Origin: Eucommia ulmoides
Taxonomy: Eukaryota; Streptophyta; Magnoliopsida; Garryales; Eucommiaceae
Direction of reading: 5' to 3'
Assembly (NCBI GenBank): GCA_016647705.1
Contig: CM028330.1
Span: 52,316,897-52,380,896 of the forward strand
DNA length: 64,000 nt
The notes below the pieces were generated by a model. That model was not told where the DNA came from and did not search any database. It saw only the letters and a program-made list of their open reading frames with translations. The position numbers and the translations under genes were made by a program. Each line of letters opens with the position of its first letter. The stretch's first letter is position 1. This document shows, piece after piece, positions 44,556 to 56,359 of this stretch.

Positions 44556-45566
44556 AAGTCTAAACCACGAGAATAAGTGATCACCAAAACATTATGTGTA
44601 AAGTATAAAGGGGAGCAAAGTGTCATTAAACCCCCCCCCCCCCCAAAAAAAAAAAAAAAAAAAAAAGAGAGAGGAAAAAGGAAAAAACCCAACTAGGTTA
44701 ATGGCTTTGTCTGTCCGAATCGGACATAAACACATGATAAGGACATTGCAATTATGCATGCATGAATCTTTCTAGGGGGTGGGACCCTTTCTGATACAGT
44801 AGCCCAATTGTTAGGGCATTCTCTTCGTTGAGAAAAAGACATCAATTTTATACTTACACTTTCACCCCCCTTCAACTTTTTATTAGAAATTACTTTGATA
44901 TATGCGTTAAATTTAAGGATTTAATTTTATATAATTTTTATTATGAATTTTTCGAATGTGAAAGGGTTGTATCAATTTTTAATTAATAAATTTAAAATAA
45001 TAAATTAATAAAAAATTGATTAATTAATCAAAATATTTAAAGGATAAAAATATTATTAAATTCAACCGTCAGAAGTATGGATATGAAATATTTGATCCAA
45101 AATTTTTCTCCCCAACATTTCGTAAAATAATTTTATATATTTATTTTTATTAAAATTAATTTTAATTATTTATTGAAAAATATTTTTATATATCATCCTA
45201 ATTTAATATAGTATTATATTGACAAACACTAACCAATGTTCTTTTGTTCTTCAATAGACTATTTTATTTAAAATTTCAATTAATTGATTTTCTATTAAGT
45301 AAATTATTTTTCATTTAGAGAGTTCTTTTTAAATAATATTTTTTTTTCCCTTCAATAGGGTTCTTTTTATATAATTTGAAAAAAATAATAATTTATATTT
45401 GTGTGTTTCTATGTGACAAGTCATTTCTCATATCTTTAATTTTAAAAAAAAATCTCATACATGCGTTGCACTCTTACAGTTACATATATCTAACTTATGT
45501 ATAAAATATTTGTTAAATATAACAAATATTACACAAGTACATGTAATTATAAATTACATATAATTT
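44556..45566. other. AT-rich intergenic sequence
   Basis: There are C and A homopolymers at 44630-44666. AAATTCAACCGTC with following bases near 45058 resembles blocks at 17480 and 17945. No gene recognised. Confidence 0.4.
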
Positions 45567-46361
45567 TGTTGGTGCATAAAACTGGTACACACCTCGAGTA
45601 TGGTCCAGTCAGATGACGGGTAGGTCCTCTTGCTGAGGTGGAGTCGTCGATTGAAAAGTCCTCGAGCGAGCTGTGCTGGGTCCTGGGAGGACTGACCTGC
45701 TGTGTCCAAAGTCCTGCTCCTCAGGGAGTGTACCTGCAGAAGGCTCAGACCGGAGTTTATCCCGGTGAAGTCCCTCCGGCGTGGTAATCAGTGCTCAGAG
45801 AGAAAAGGTACAGAATATAGTAAAGAAACAAATGAACTCGCACATAATGTAAGTCATTAAAGCGTACCTCGAGCTTACATAGCCCCCGATATATAGGCGT
45901 TGGAGATGATTAATCGGACCTAAACACGATTAATTAGTCGAAACCCTGTGTTTAGCCGATAATCTGGGGCGTTTAGAAGATAATCGTTGGGCTTGGGCTT
46001 TTGGGCCCATTTGGCGAAGCCTGCGGGCTTTTGACGAGCCTGTGGCGATGAGCTGGTGAAGGAGCGCAGAGATCCGTGTAGTCCTGGAGAAGAAACAAGG
46101 TGAAAATGGGAGTCGGTCGAGGTGAGTGACTGAGTCCCTGAAATTGATCGCTGAGGGCACGGCGTAGAGCTTAGAGCGGCACGTCCTTGCGGGGCTCCTC
46201 GCTCCTCCCTAGGTGTAAATGAGATTCAAGGGAGGAACCGTAGTTGGTGTATGCTCCAACGTGGCGTTGTGGATTCCCAAATACGTCCCTGTCACTGTGA
46301 GGGTTGACACGTGGCTGGGTCTCAAGTGCTGACTCAGAAGTGCCCAAAAATACCCTCATCA
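45567..46361 (-). mobile_element. Solo LTR, 795 bp, Ty3/gypsy-like
   Basis: It is flanked by perfect AATTT duplications (45562-45566 and 46362-46366). On the minus strand it starts TGATGAGGGTATTTTTGGGC and ends TTTTATGCACCAACA. A TATA-like CTATATATCGGGGGC lies near its centre, followed by GC-rich leader-like sequence. It is clearly GC-richer than its flanks. There are no internal genes; the form suggests a Tat/Ogre-type LTR, which is inferred. Confidence 0.8.
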
Positions 46362-46614
46362 AATTTATAATCTGTAATTAATATTATACAAGTACATATA
46401 ACTAATATTACACAGGCGTAAGTATATGCGAGACTAATACTCAAGCAAAAATCAATTTAAGGTATAAATTAAAATTTATGTTTTTAAAGGGACTAATAAC
46501 ACTTTAAACCCGTTATTTGAGATTAATCATCAATTATCTCTTTATTTTTTAGTAAAAAATAATTATGCAACTAAGTGAATTTTTTGTTGAGCGATATGAT
46601 AATTTTAAAATATT

Positions 46615-47090
46615 AGGTTACTCAATGAGAGAGAGAGAGAGATGTTATGAGGGTGAAGAAGTTGGGGGACATGCAATGAATGTGGGTTGGCAACGGGAAG
46701 AGCCGTAGCGTAGGGGCGACCACCTGGTCCTTGACATGGGCCATGCAACAACTACTTTACTTTATTTCAGAGAGAGAGAGAGAGACATTGAATCTGTTTG
46801 TGAGAGAGAGCCATTGGATTTCTTTTAGAGAGAGAGAGAGAGAGAGCCATTCGATCTCTTTGAGAGAGAGAGAGCATCGGACTTCTTTTAGATAGAGAGA
46901 GGCTTGGCATTGGATTTCTTTTAAGAGAGAACCATTGCATCTCTTTTAGAGAGAGAGAGAGAGAGACCCACTGGATCTCTAGAGAGAAGAGTGGAGCCAT
47001 TGGATCTCTTTAAGAGAGAGAGAAGACAGGAGCCATTAAGTCTGTTCTAGAGAGAGAGAGAGAGAAAGGGCCAATGGATCACTTTCCGAA
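46615..47090. repeat. GA-rich minisatellite, about 30-55 bp units
   Basis: Units of the type GAGCCATTGGATCTCTTTTA followed by a run of AGAGAG repeat about nine times with variable GA length between about 46765 and 47090. A lone GA run lies at 46628-46642. The Ser/Leu-rich open frames here are artefacts of the repeat. Confidence 0.85.
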
Positions 47091-47269
47091 GCCCCAGCTC
47101 ACTATCTCTGTTACCACCTGTGTTGTTTACATCTCGATTAGAGTTTTCCAAACATCCCAGTTCATGTAATTATTCTCGCACAATTTTGGATAGAAAATAG
47201 TCATTTATTGTGTATCTGAATATTATAAAAGGGGAATTGTTCGTTTTAATATGCTTTTTGCCCTTTCAT

Positions 47270-47550
47270 TCTTATTCCTGTCCAAATACTCGCAAATAAA
47301 AATATACATATAGAAAATTTATAAAGGGCAAAGGAAGAGAACAAAAATAACCTTAAGGTCCTTTAAGAATAGTTGGTGCACAACTGGTGACAGTTTGTCT
47401 TCCAAAGTTGTAATGGAGCTACTGATTTGGATTGAATCGGAACCATTATAAAACTTCAGGGTATAATGTGTTCAAATTGAAACTATAAGGTCCGAAATAA
47501 AACAATAATAAAACTTCAAGGGTGCAAAGTGTCAGTATCCCTTGAAAATA
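47270..47550. repeat. Fragment of the TTGACACTTTGCACC-family element
   Basis: It shares TTGTAATGGAG, CTTCAGGGTATAATGTGTTC, and the terminal CTTCAAGGGTGCAAAGTGTC with the right part of 11604-12090. The left end is not clear. Confidence 0.45.
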
Positions 47551-47574
47551 TTATATTCAGACAAGCGGTTCGAT

Positions 47575-47800
47575 ATATAAATTTTTTTGGGTACAATATA
47601 GAGGCCAAAAGGGTCCATTTCCATCTTCGCAAGGAAGTCGGCAAACTTGTTGGTATCCCTTGATGTGAGCTGCAACTGGTAGTTGTTAAATATCAAAAAC
47701 GATTCCAATCGTCAATCCAAGTATTTAACCGATAATTTTCCGGACACTAATCATTGATGAGTGTGACCGCCTCAGCAGAGGCGATCCAGCCTTGGTGGAT
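47575..47800 (-). pseudogene. LINE RNase H remnant
   Basis: On the minus strand short pieces read like the end of a plant LINE RNase H: ASAEAVTLIND, and then QLTSRDTNKFADFLAKM followed by a hydrophobic tail. The piece is truncated, with a T tract at 47799-47811. It is not part of the LINE at 34-43 kb, since it lies on the other strand. Confidence 0.4.
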
Positions 47801-47811
47801 TTTTTTTTTTT

Positions 47812-49041
47812 TGGTTTTTCAGGACATCTCCTACGCCACGGTCAGCGGAGACTAATCTCTTGAGGTACTGTCAGGCATCAGAAGCGGAGACCTCTCCCAA
47901 CTGAGCACTTTCCATACACAATCTCCATAGATCAATCCCGGGATGGTTACTTAAGAAGTCCAAACCTTCTCCGCTTGGACTAACTCATGTTGGTAACCTT
48001 GGTTGAAATATTGATGATTCAATATTATTGCAATTTTGGTCATTTTATATTGTGGTGTATGGTTAAATGTTCTAGTAATTTGTATTCTAGGTGTTATAGT
48101 CTGTAGTGTATATAGGAGTCTTACGGGCGACATGCCAAATTCTGGCGTGCAGTAAGGGAGATTATTCCCTTTATTATTATGTATATTTTGACTTACTAAT
48201 AAAATATGGAGGACATTTGTCGATATTATATATACAAAACCGTAGCAAAACCGACAATATATAATATTATAATCCACACGGTTAGGCATTTGTTTAATTT
48301 GAAATTTTTAATAGAATATATTAAAAAGTAATATCTTATTTTGATTAATTAATTAATACTTTTAATTAAATAATTAAAGGACATGGAATCTTGAAAAACT
48401 ATACAATTTTAGGAAAACTAGGAATTTGGTCATTGTGGTAATCTTTCTATGAAATTATATAATCAATTTTTTAATAAGAGTCGGTATGAAGAGATAATGC
48501 TTACATTTGTATAACTATCTCTATATCTCTCTATATACATATATATTAGTTGCAACGCGTGAGTGTAGATGTTGGAAATTGAATTTTGTTGAAAACAATT
48601 ATATTTGAAATTTTATATAAATAAATTCAATTTCGATTTTAATTTCAATTAAAAAAGGACTCCAAAAAATTATGTATCCCACCATTTTATCGGAACGGCC
48701 GACAAGAGATTACGGAGAGTTTAAAACATCCTGTATAATTTAAATAATATCTTAAATATATCTTTTCGGAGTTTGTACATATAAAATTACCATATTATTC
48801 TTCCTCTTCTTTGTTTAGTTTTCATTTATTTGTTTATTGCTTTTTTTTATGTCGCAAAAATGCAATTTGACGCAACCTTTGAATATGATCCTCTAATCGG
48901 GTAGGTAGTTTTTACGTAAACCTCACTGATTTAACTCGGCAATTAGGCACAAAGATAGACCATGAATAAAGGAAAAATAGTTTCGATGCAAGGACTTAGG
49001 TTATAGTACTTTATGTGCGAAACTCTCTAAATCACACATGA
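47812..49041. other. Intergenic, no gene recognised
   Basis: AT-rich, with a few GC-richer bases at 47830-47960 that may belong to a decayed element. No RNA genes seen. Confidence 0.4.
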
Positions 49042-49153
49042 CCTAGGAGACTAGGGTTTGTATATATATATATGTAACAAAACCCTGAAATTCTAGCTTT
49101 AGGGTTTGTATATATATATATATATGTAACAAAACCCTGAAATTCTAGCTTTA
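49042..49153. repeat. Tandem duplication of about 56 bp
   Basis: Two copies of GTTTGTATATATATATA...GTAACAAAACCCTGAAATTCT...AGCTTTA lie end to end. They differ mainly in the length of the TA run. They are nearly identical, so the duplication is recent. Confidence 0.9.
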
Positions 49154-51635
49154 CATATTTTCCATAATTCCAAAATGGAAAGATCATGCCTAATTCATCG
49201 AGGAGATGAATGTACGTTCAGACACCACTTTATGACTGTCCAAACAGCTTACTTGCAATGGAACCAGATTGTTTGAATACTTAATTGTCCCTACTCGGAA
49301 TCCGTCTAGATGTCCATGAGGACTGTCCGGATGCTATAAGCACCCTATTTTTTTCAAAACCCACTTTTAAGCCATTCTTAACATTGAAAACAAGTTGGGT
49401 TGTGCAAGCCGTGTTATGTGTGCACACTAATATATGTTAGCTCGTCGGAATAATGACAAAGTGTTTAAAGATCTTCTCTGAACAAATTGGCAACCTTCGG
49501 CTTCAATCTTCGATGGTAAAGAAGACACCAATATTGTTCTAAACTTTTGTACAAATAGAAAATACAACTCGATGAGTCCCAGAACTATATACCAACTAGG
49601 GCCTAACAAAAAACCCAAAAAAAATGAAAAATAAAATGAAATTAGGAAATAAGATCAAAAACAAAAAATTGAAAATTGAAAACTCTAATAACAATATTAA
49701 AAAAACAAAAACAAAAACAAATTAATTAAGGTATATTAAATTGTAAGGGTAATTTTATCAATATCATTTTTTTTAAAAAGTCTTTAGGGGTCATAAGGCC
49801 CAACACATTTACTATGGGCCTTGGGCCCAAATAAGTTATATCTGGCATTGGCCCGGCCCAAATAATTTCTCCATTTCTTTCTCTCTTCAATTTAGGGTTT
49901 GCACATTATTTTTTGGAAAACATTATATTTTTAACCCTCAAAGTTTGATATTGGTGTCTAATTCATCCTTATGTTCAAAAAATATCATATTTAATCCTGA
50001 GATTTGAGCTTAATGTTAATTTGACCCAATTACTAACGGTATGCTAAAATTTGGACGAAAATGGCGAGATTCCGTAGAGTTAAGACATCACCAGCAATGT
50101 CGCTAACCAACGGTGACAGCTGTCGGTATTGCAAGGAGAGGAATAATAGGGTTTTCTTAGTAAGGGAAAGAAAAGAAAAATTACATTTTTATACTATTAA
50201 ATTTATTATATCTGCCTGAATTTTTCCTGTGAAATTAGTTGTTCCTGAAGTTGATAAAATTGTCCATAAAATTAATGATATGTGCCTTACGAATTCTTTA
50301 AAAAAATATTATAATTTTAAAAATTATTTACTAAAAACGGATGTATATAATCTTATATACATAAAACCAATAAAACAGATTTTCAAAGTCCGTTTCAGGA
50401 AAAAAAAAAAAAAAAAAACACCCAAAAAACGGAGATTGAAATGGCATTTATGTGAGCATTTTTTTTTTTTAAATGCATAAAACAGAGATCAAATCTCCAT
50501 TTTTGTAGAAATAGACGTTTGATCTCTGTTACTATATATGAAATTAGAATCAGAGATTTGATCTCTGGTTCTTCACCTTCATTTCGGAGGAATTTCATAC
50601 TTTTTTTTTTTTTTCTCATTCTCATAACCTTATATCCCAAATACCCCATTCTTCTCTTCTCATTTCCAAACACCCTTCTCCATTTTTTTCGTAACCCTAA
50701 TCTTAATCTTCAATTAGTGTTCTTTCAATTTAATATGTGACGTGATTTTTAGAATATAAATTTTGGATGAATATATTTAGCATATGTACGCATTGTTTTA
50801 AAAATATACTAGTTTTAGACCCGCACAACATGTGAGTTTTTAAAAATTAAACTAAAATTTATATTAATAGTGTTTAAAATTTGACTGTTAACATTTAAAG
50901 TGTTGTTTCTTTTAATTTCATGTTTAATAATATTTTTTAAAAATAAAATAAATAATACATTTATGGGGAAAACAACAACTTTAGATCACTTTCATTTATT
51001 TTTACACCTTAAAATAAAGTAATAAAGAGTTTAAAAAATTTAAGTATTAAGTTCCAGGAGGATATATATAATATTTTTAACTTTTTAATGTATGTTTGAA
51101 TAACAATTTTATTTATTTATTTATTTTAAAATTTTTCAATTTTGTTTTTAAGGTTAGCTTTTAAGCAATATAATAACTCCCAATTTGAGGTGGTTAGTAA
51201 ATATTATTTTTTAAAATTTTGCTAATGATTTTCAATAAACAAAAGTCACAATAAAACAGGAAAAAAAGAGAATATGCAATTTTTTTCATCAATTTTATAT
51301 GTTATATTTATTAAAAGAAATAGACATTTTGAATTGAAAGAAAATTAAGGAAGTGCTTGGAGTAAGGAGATGGGAGAAAATGACAAATCTCAATTGTGGT
51401 TGTTTGGCAGCTTTTGTCTTCCACTTTAAATATTATAATAAGATTTAATGAATAGAATATTTTATATGTAATTGTGATAAGTATTTAATATATAAATTTA
51501 GAAACGGATGTTTGACATAATGTTAACGTGAAACAACTTAAAATAACTGAGATAAACATCAAATTGAAATTAAATGCAATGACAAGTACAAGTAATCATG
51601 AAAAGAAAAATAAAATAAATTAGAAAATACTACCC
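49154..51635. other. AT-rich intergenic sequence with short hairpins
   Basis: No gene is seen. CAGAGATCAAA and its complement TTTGATCTCTG lie at 50483-50493 and 50517-50527, and CAGAGATTTGATCTCTG at 50551-50567 repeats the motif as a palindrome. A poly-A/poly-T pair (50400-50418 and 50461-50470) flanks them. Sequence near 49920-50150 looks like the end of a low-copy inverted-repeat element. Confidence 0.4.
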
Positions 51636-51639
51636 ATCA

Positions 51640-52530
51640 TTGAATTTTTCTAGTATCGATAACTACTTTGTTTTATCGAACCATTCATAGTAAATCTCTT
51701 CATCTTCGTAATTGGACAATTCTGGATCATCCGTGTATTTGGGATTGGTAAAGTACTTTGACGTCTGCTTGTTTGTATTTGACACATTGCTCTTCTGAAT
51801 CTTGTGAAGTTGTTGTTTGACATAAATCCATTTATCTAATTGTTTTATTTCTCATTTCAATGCGCGTTAAATTTTGTCGATATTATCCGGTTCGTTTTTC
51901 AATATTTCAAAAGATGGTAATTTCGAAATCTTGAGGTGATACATATGAAACCTTGCCTCATAAAGGTTGCTCTTTTCCATTAGCATTAGCCATTGTAAAT
52001 TCTTTGCCTCTTCATTATTCTTGCCCCATTCGAAATAGTTGTAACTCTCGTGGTAATGACAATTGACCCATTGAACAGTTTGTTTGAAAGGATCATTGCG
52101 TACTAAGAAAGTTCGTTTCCTCATGATAGTATTCAACCATCCGCCAGAGAAATCTAGTTGTCGTTGAACACTAGTGCAATTTGTAATAACATCCCACGGA
52201 TCGCATAATGAATTGGGGTCACAACTTATCTCTGGTTGTCATAGTGGGCATCTCGATTCATCTTCGCTCTAATGTATGACTTTTGACCGACATATCTGGA
52301 TTCCATACCACATACTTATCTTATCTTAGTACTTAACATGGTCCCTTATCCCGGAACCCTCACCAATGCAATGGATCTTCATTGGTTCCTTGTCTTTTCC
52401 CTTACCTTTATCGTTTCCTGACCCGTTTTTGCAATTTGAACTGATTTTTTTAGTAATGAAAATGGAGAAGAAAAATGAATGTGGTGTGAATAATAATTCT
52501 GTAAGTATAGATGTATATATAGGCAAATTT
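51640..52530 (-). pseudogene. Unrecognised coding remnants, possibly transposon-related
   Basis: On the minus strand an 89-codon frame (52136-51867) continues without a Met in both directions. It contains aromatic/histidine-rich NCHYHESYNYFEWGKN, loosely like the FEW end of plant GRF zinc-finger proteins, followed by a coiled-coil-like stretch. A further frame at 52526-52326 has a lysine-rich NDKGKGKDKE. Stops separate them. The GRF resemblance is weak and I do not assign a function. Confidence 0.25.
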
Positions 52531-54122
52531 TGGCACTAAAATAATATTTCGCCAATCACTTTCCCGCTAACAATTTACCCAATTTCTTCACTAATTTTTC
52601 GCCAAACTATTTCTCTCCAATTTGATGTATTTTTTTCCCACCAAAATATTTCCCTCCATTTTCTTCTCCATCCCTCTCCAATTTCCTACTCATTTCCCGC
52701 TCTTAATCTTCTATAAATATCATAAGTCTCAGCCTTCAATTTAATCACCTCAGGTACATTGGTAAAGTGTTTCCGAAGAGAATGAATAAAATATATGAAG
52801 AAGACTTCGGTAAATGTTTTGAATATATATATGTTACTCTATTTTTATTTTCATTCTTAATTTGATAGTTTTTTGTTTTGTAGGCAAGTATTTGGTAAAT
52901 GTTAGTGACCAAATAACTGGTTAGCATGTCGCCACAATAGGGGGGGCTAATTAGAATGAGACTAGGCCACTGGTATAGCAATTTTGCAGGGTCAAAGTTG
53001 TGTTGTGGTAACACTTTACCAGAGCATAAAAAAGATACTAGCATACGAAATATTCACTAAGACATTTTCATGTTGAACGAAATAATGTTCATAAATTGCG
53101 TAATTTATTGTGACTAGAAGACTTCGGTTGAGAATGTGATAAATACTGATAAGTTGGCACAAATCCTAAATAAAACAGGTAGCACGGTGAAATACTTATC
53201 GAAATCGATGAACAACTAGGCAGTTAGGATGACTTCAAAGGGTTGAGACTATTTATTTGAATTCAATGAGTTTGTAGAATTTCTTGATGGTATATGGAGG
53301 GATTACGTGAGTGCCCTTGAAGATATCGGAGCATGAAGGTTTGTTGATTCATCTATCTAACAAACTTTATTTCAAAGTCGTATTTTGTAGTAGTTGTTAT
53401 TGTAATAGACTATATGTTTGTTTCTACATATTGTCTTGGTATTGTATACCCTTCTTATTGTATGTGTGTTTTTGGAATGTAAATAAAAAGAACAAATATG
53501 TTGTTTGGTAGAAATAGCGTTATTATAATTTTAACATAGAAATTATGCATTAAACTTGAAAAAAATACTTAGTTAAACTTCAATGCACCGACGCAGGGAC
53601 ACATTACTTTCATCATCCAACATTTCAATATCTGATTGATATTGAGATTCCTTTAAGCATCTCATGTAAATACGCGTTTTGTCATCCAAACCTTCTTGGA
53701 GACGCTCACATGCCGTCATTTGAAGCTCGTGTTGAAGAATTCGAATTTACATTTGGTAAATTTCTTTCCGGTAGCGATATAACGCCATTTGAAGATCTTA
53801 TAGTGTGTATATTGGCATTGTTCTAACCAATTGATGCACTATTGGAATATTATATTATTTGCATCCATCTGTGATAGCCTCTACTTGGTTCACACAATAA
53901 GTGTATTCCTCCCACATCCTTGCAACCTACCGTGGAAAGTAACGAACTCTTGGATCTAAAGAGTATGAGATTTCGTCCTCCAAAATCCAGTGGCGTCCTA
54001 TTGAACCATATAGATCTTTTATCGTGTAAATTTGTTTTTATTGAAATAAGAAATGGAAATTTTAAACTTTGATTTAAGGTGTGTTTAAAGTGATTGCAAT
54101 AGATCGAATTGTGTTTGTAGAT

Positions 54123-54125
<3 letters not shown>
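52531..54125. other. Intergenic with short decayed frames
   Basis: On the minus strand, near 53860-53590, a decayed coiled-coil-like frame (MALYRYRKEIYQM, then TACERLQEGLDDKTR) is visible between stops. It faintly resembles the frame at 60385-60660. Nothing else is recognised. A (TA)n run with TATG repeats lies at 54126-54170. Confidence 0.3.
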
Positions 54126-54166
<41 letters not shown>

Positions 54167-54289
54167 GTATTAATGATAACAATGACTTGAATGGTCAAAT
54201 CCATTGTAGTACAGTTGATTTGTCAATCAGTACTGACAACACTAATAAAGGATTAACAGATTTGTCAAATCAGCTCTGATAATTGTTGT

Positions 54290-54620
54290 ACCGATGACAA
54301 AGGCTAAAAACGCATGGTCCAAAACTTCAATCAACACTTAAAAAAGTTGAAAACACATGTCCCAAAACGTCAATCAACAGTGAAAAAAACTGAAAAAGGC
54401 TGACAAAGGCTGGAAAAAACTAAAAAACCTATGGCCCAAAACGTGAATTGACATTGAAAAAAGGCTGATGAAGGCTGAAAAATGATGGAAAATGTGACCA
54501 TGGCTGAAAGAAGGCTAAAAAAGACTAGAAAACACTGAAAACGCATGGCCCAAAACGTGAATCGACACTGATAAAAGGCTGGAAAAAACTGAAAATGCAT
54601 GGCCCAAAACGTGGTTTCAA
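54290..54620. repeat. Degenerate tandem repeat, nested 10-20 bp and about 65-130 bp units
   Basis: GCATGGCCCAAAACGTGAAT recurs four to five times (near 54313, 54358, 54430, 54547, 54598). GGCTGAAAAA/GGCTGGAAAAAACTG words fill the space between. The 76-codon frame on the minus strand is a product of the repeat. Confidence 0.8.
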
Positions 54621-55049
54621 AAAGCGAAAGTTACTCTTTGGAAATGAGAAATATTTTTAAAGTTGTGTTATCCTTATCTTTTATTCAATTCAAGTTTATA
54701 TAATTTGGAGTGAAGAGCCTATATAAGTTTTCCTTGTATCATTAGAAAAAGTAAGACGGAATATTCATTTTGTCCTAGAGAGGTTTTGAGTGTTCCAAAA
54801 TATTCAAACATAAGGTTTGTATAGAATCTTGGAAATCCTATAATATTCGTGAAATGTCTTCAAATATTAATTATAGTGAGAAAAGCTCATATAGTATTTC
54901 AAGTGAGGAAAACTCATATGGTGTTTGGGATTGACCTGGACGTTGGGATCACTATAGACGGTTGATTCTACAACCATATTATGATGATTACTGGAGTGAA
55001 CAAGACACTAATCCTATAGAGTATCGTGTCTGTCTACGGTAAGAAGGGG

Positions 55050-56359
55050 TGGTAGCGGAATATTACGTCGCTACTTTCACCGCAAGTGTACCGGTCAAGT
55101 TTTATAGAATAGAGAATGAGAAGGGTTGTTGTATCCACAGAGATTGGATTAAATTATCGATAAGTACTGCAATTATTATAACCGAACTTTATTTAGGCGA
55201 TAAAAATAGGTTTTTTTTTATTTTTATAAATAATATACTAAATTAACAATTAATTAAACTATAATACTAAATATATTATATGAGAATATATTATTTAGGG
55301 ATTAACTTCGTTTACTTATACGTGTTTGATCCAATTTAGTTTACATTAACGGTATTCATATTATCCGACAATTTAGGTATCGAAAACTCATTCACTATCT
55401 CTCCCGAGTGTAAAGTGAATGAATATGTGATTTCGTGTTAACGCCGAAGTCCCCCTCGAGTGTCTATACAACACTTGGTCACATGAGTCTCTCCCCAATC
55501 TCACGGATTGCATACTTTCTAACGCCCTTCCAGGTCATTAGATCGTCACGTTGTGTTTAAACCCTAGTCCAAATCTGGGGTTACCTCTCCTGAGTGTTAA
55601 ATCTCGTATTCTCAAATCAATCATAATATCATAATAAGCATATTATGGAGGTAAAATAATGGTAAACACAATCGAATAAAAATAAACAACCGTAAACAAA
55701 ACATAATTTACTCAAACAACGTATATTAGTAAATTACATCAATCCCATAGATAATAAGTGTTTAGCTCTTGGCCATAATCATATATTCAACGATAAACAA
55801 TAATACATGTTCAAACAACCAAAAACGAGTTAAGAATAAAGAGAGAAACAAGCGAGAATAGCCGTTATCTGAAGGTGGCGTCCGTAAACACCGCTCTAAT
55901 CTTGTTTTCTCTTCTCTAATTGTGTTCCTCCTCTTTGGTTGGTTGAGAGATTTTTTAGAACACTCAAAAACACTCCCAAAATGTTCTTTTAGAAGTAGGA
56001 ACGGATTAGGAACAAAAAGAAAATATCTAGAAAATATCTAAAATAGCTGGCCATTGACTGTTGCAGCGGTGGGCATGTCGGTAGGCTTTCTGTCCTTTCA
56101 CCGCTGCATCGGTGAGCGATCAAAAACTTAGAGAACTCTTTATTGTTTCACCGCTACAGCGATGGGCAGACTACTGCAGCGGTGAAACTATTGCTTTAAC
56201 ACTTCATCGTTTTTCCACCGATTTTCTCGTTTTTCAACCGTTTTCGCTCATATCCCCTACTTTGAATAAAAGCAAATAAAAACAAATTAAAATATTACAA
56301 GAATACTAAAAAAACTATCAAATTCAGTTTGAAAATAGATAGATAAATTTCACCTATCA
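55050..56359 (-). repeat. 3' LTR of the Athila-like element
   Basis: On the plus strand it runs from TGGTAGCGGAATATTACG to AAATTTCACCTATCA. Several GCAGCGGTG/CACCGCTGC words lie at 56050-56200. It is preceded on the minus strand by the short purine stretch AAATTTGGGAGTA. Confidence 0.85.

Noticed and set aside
46767-47000. Ser/Leu-rich repeat protein frames
   Set aside because: Translation of the GA-rich minisatellite; no start context or other coding sign.
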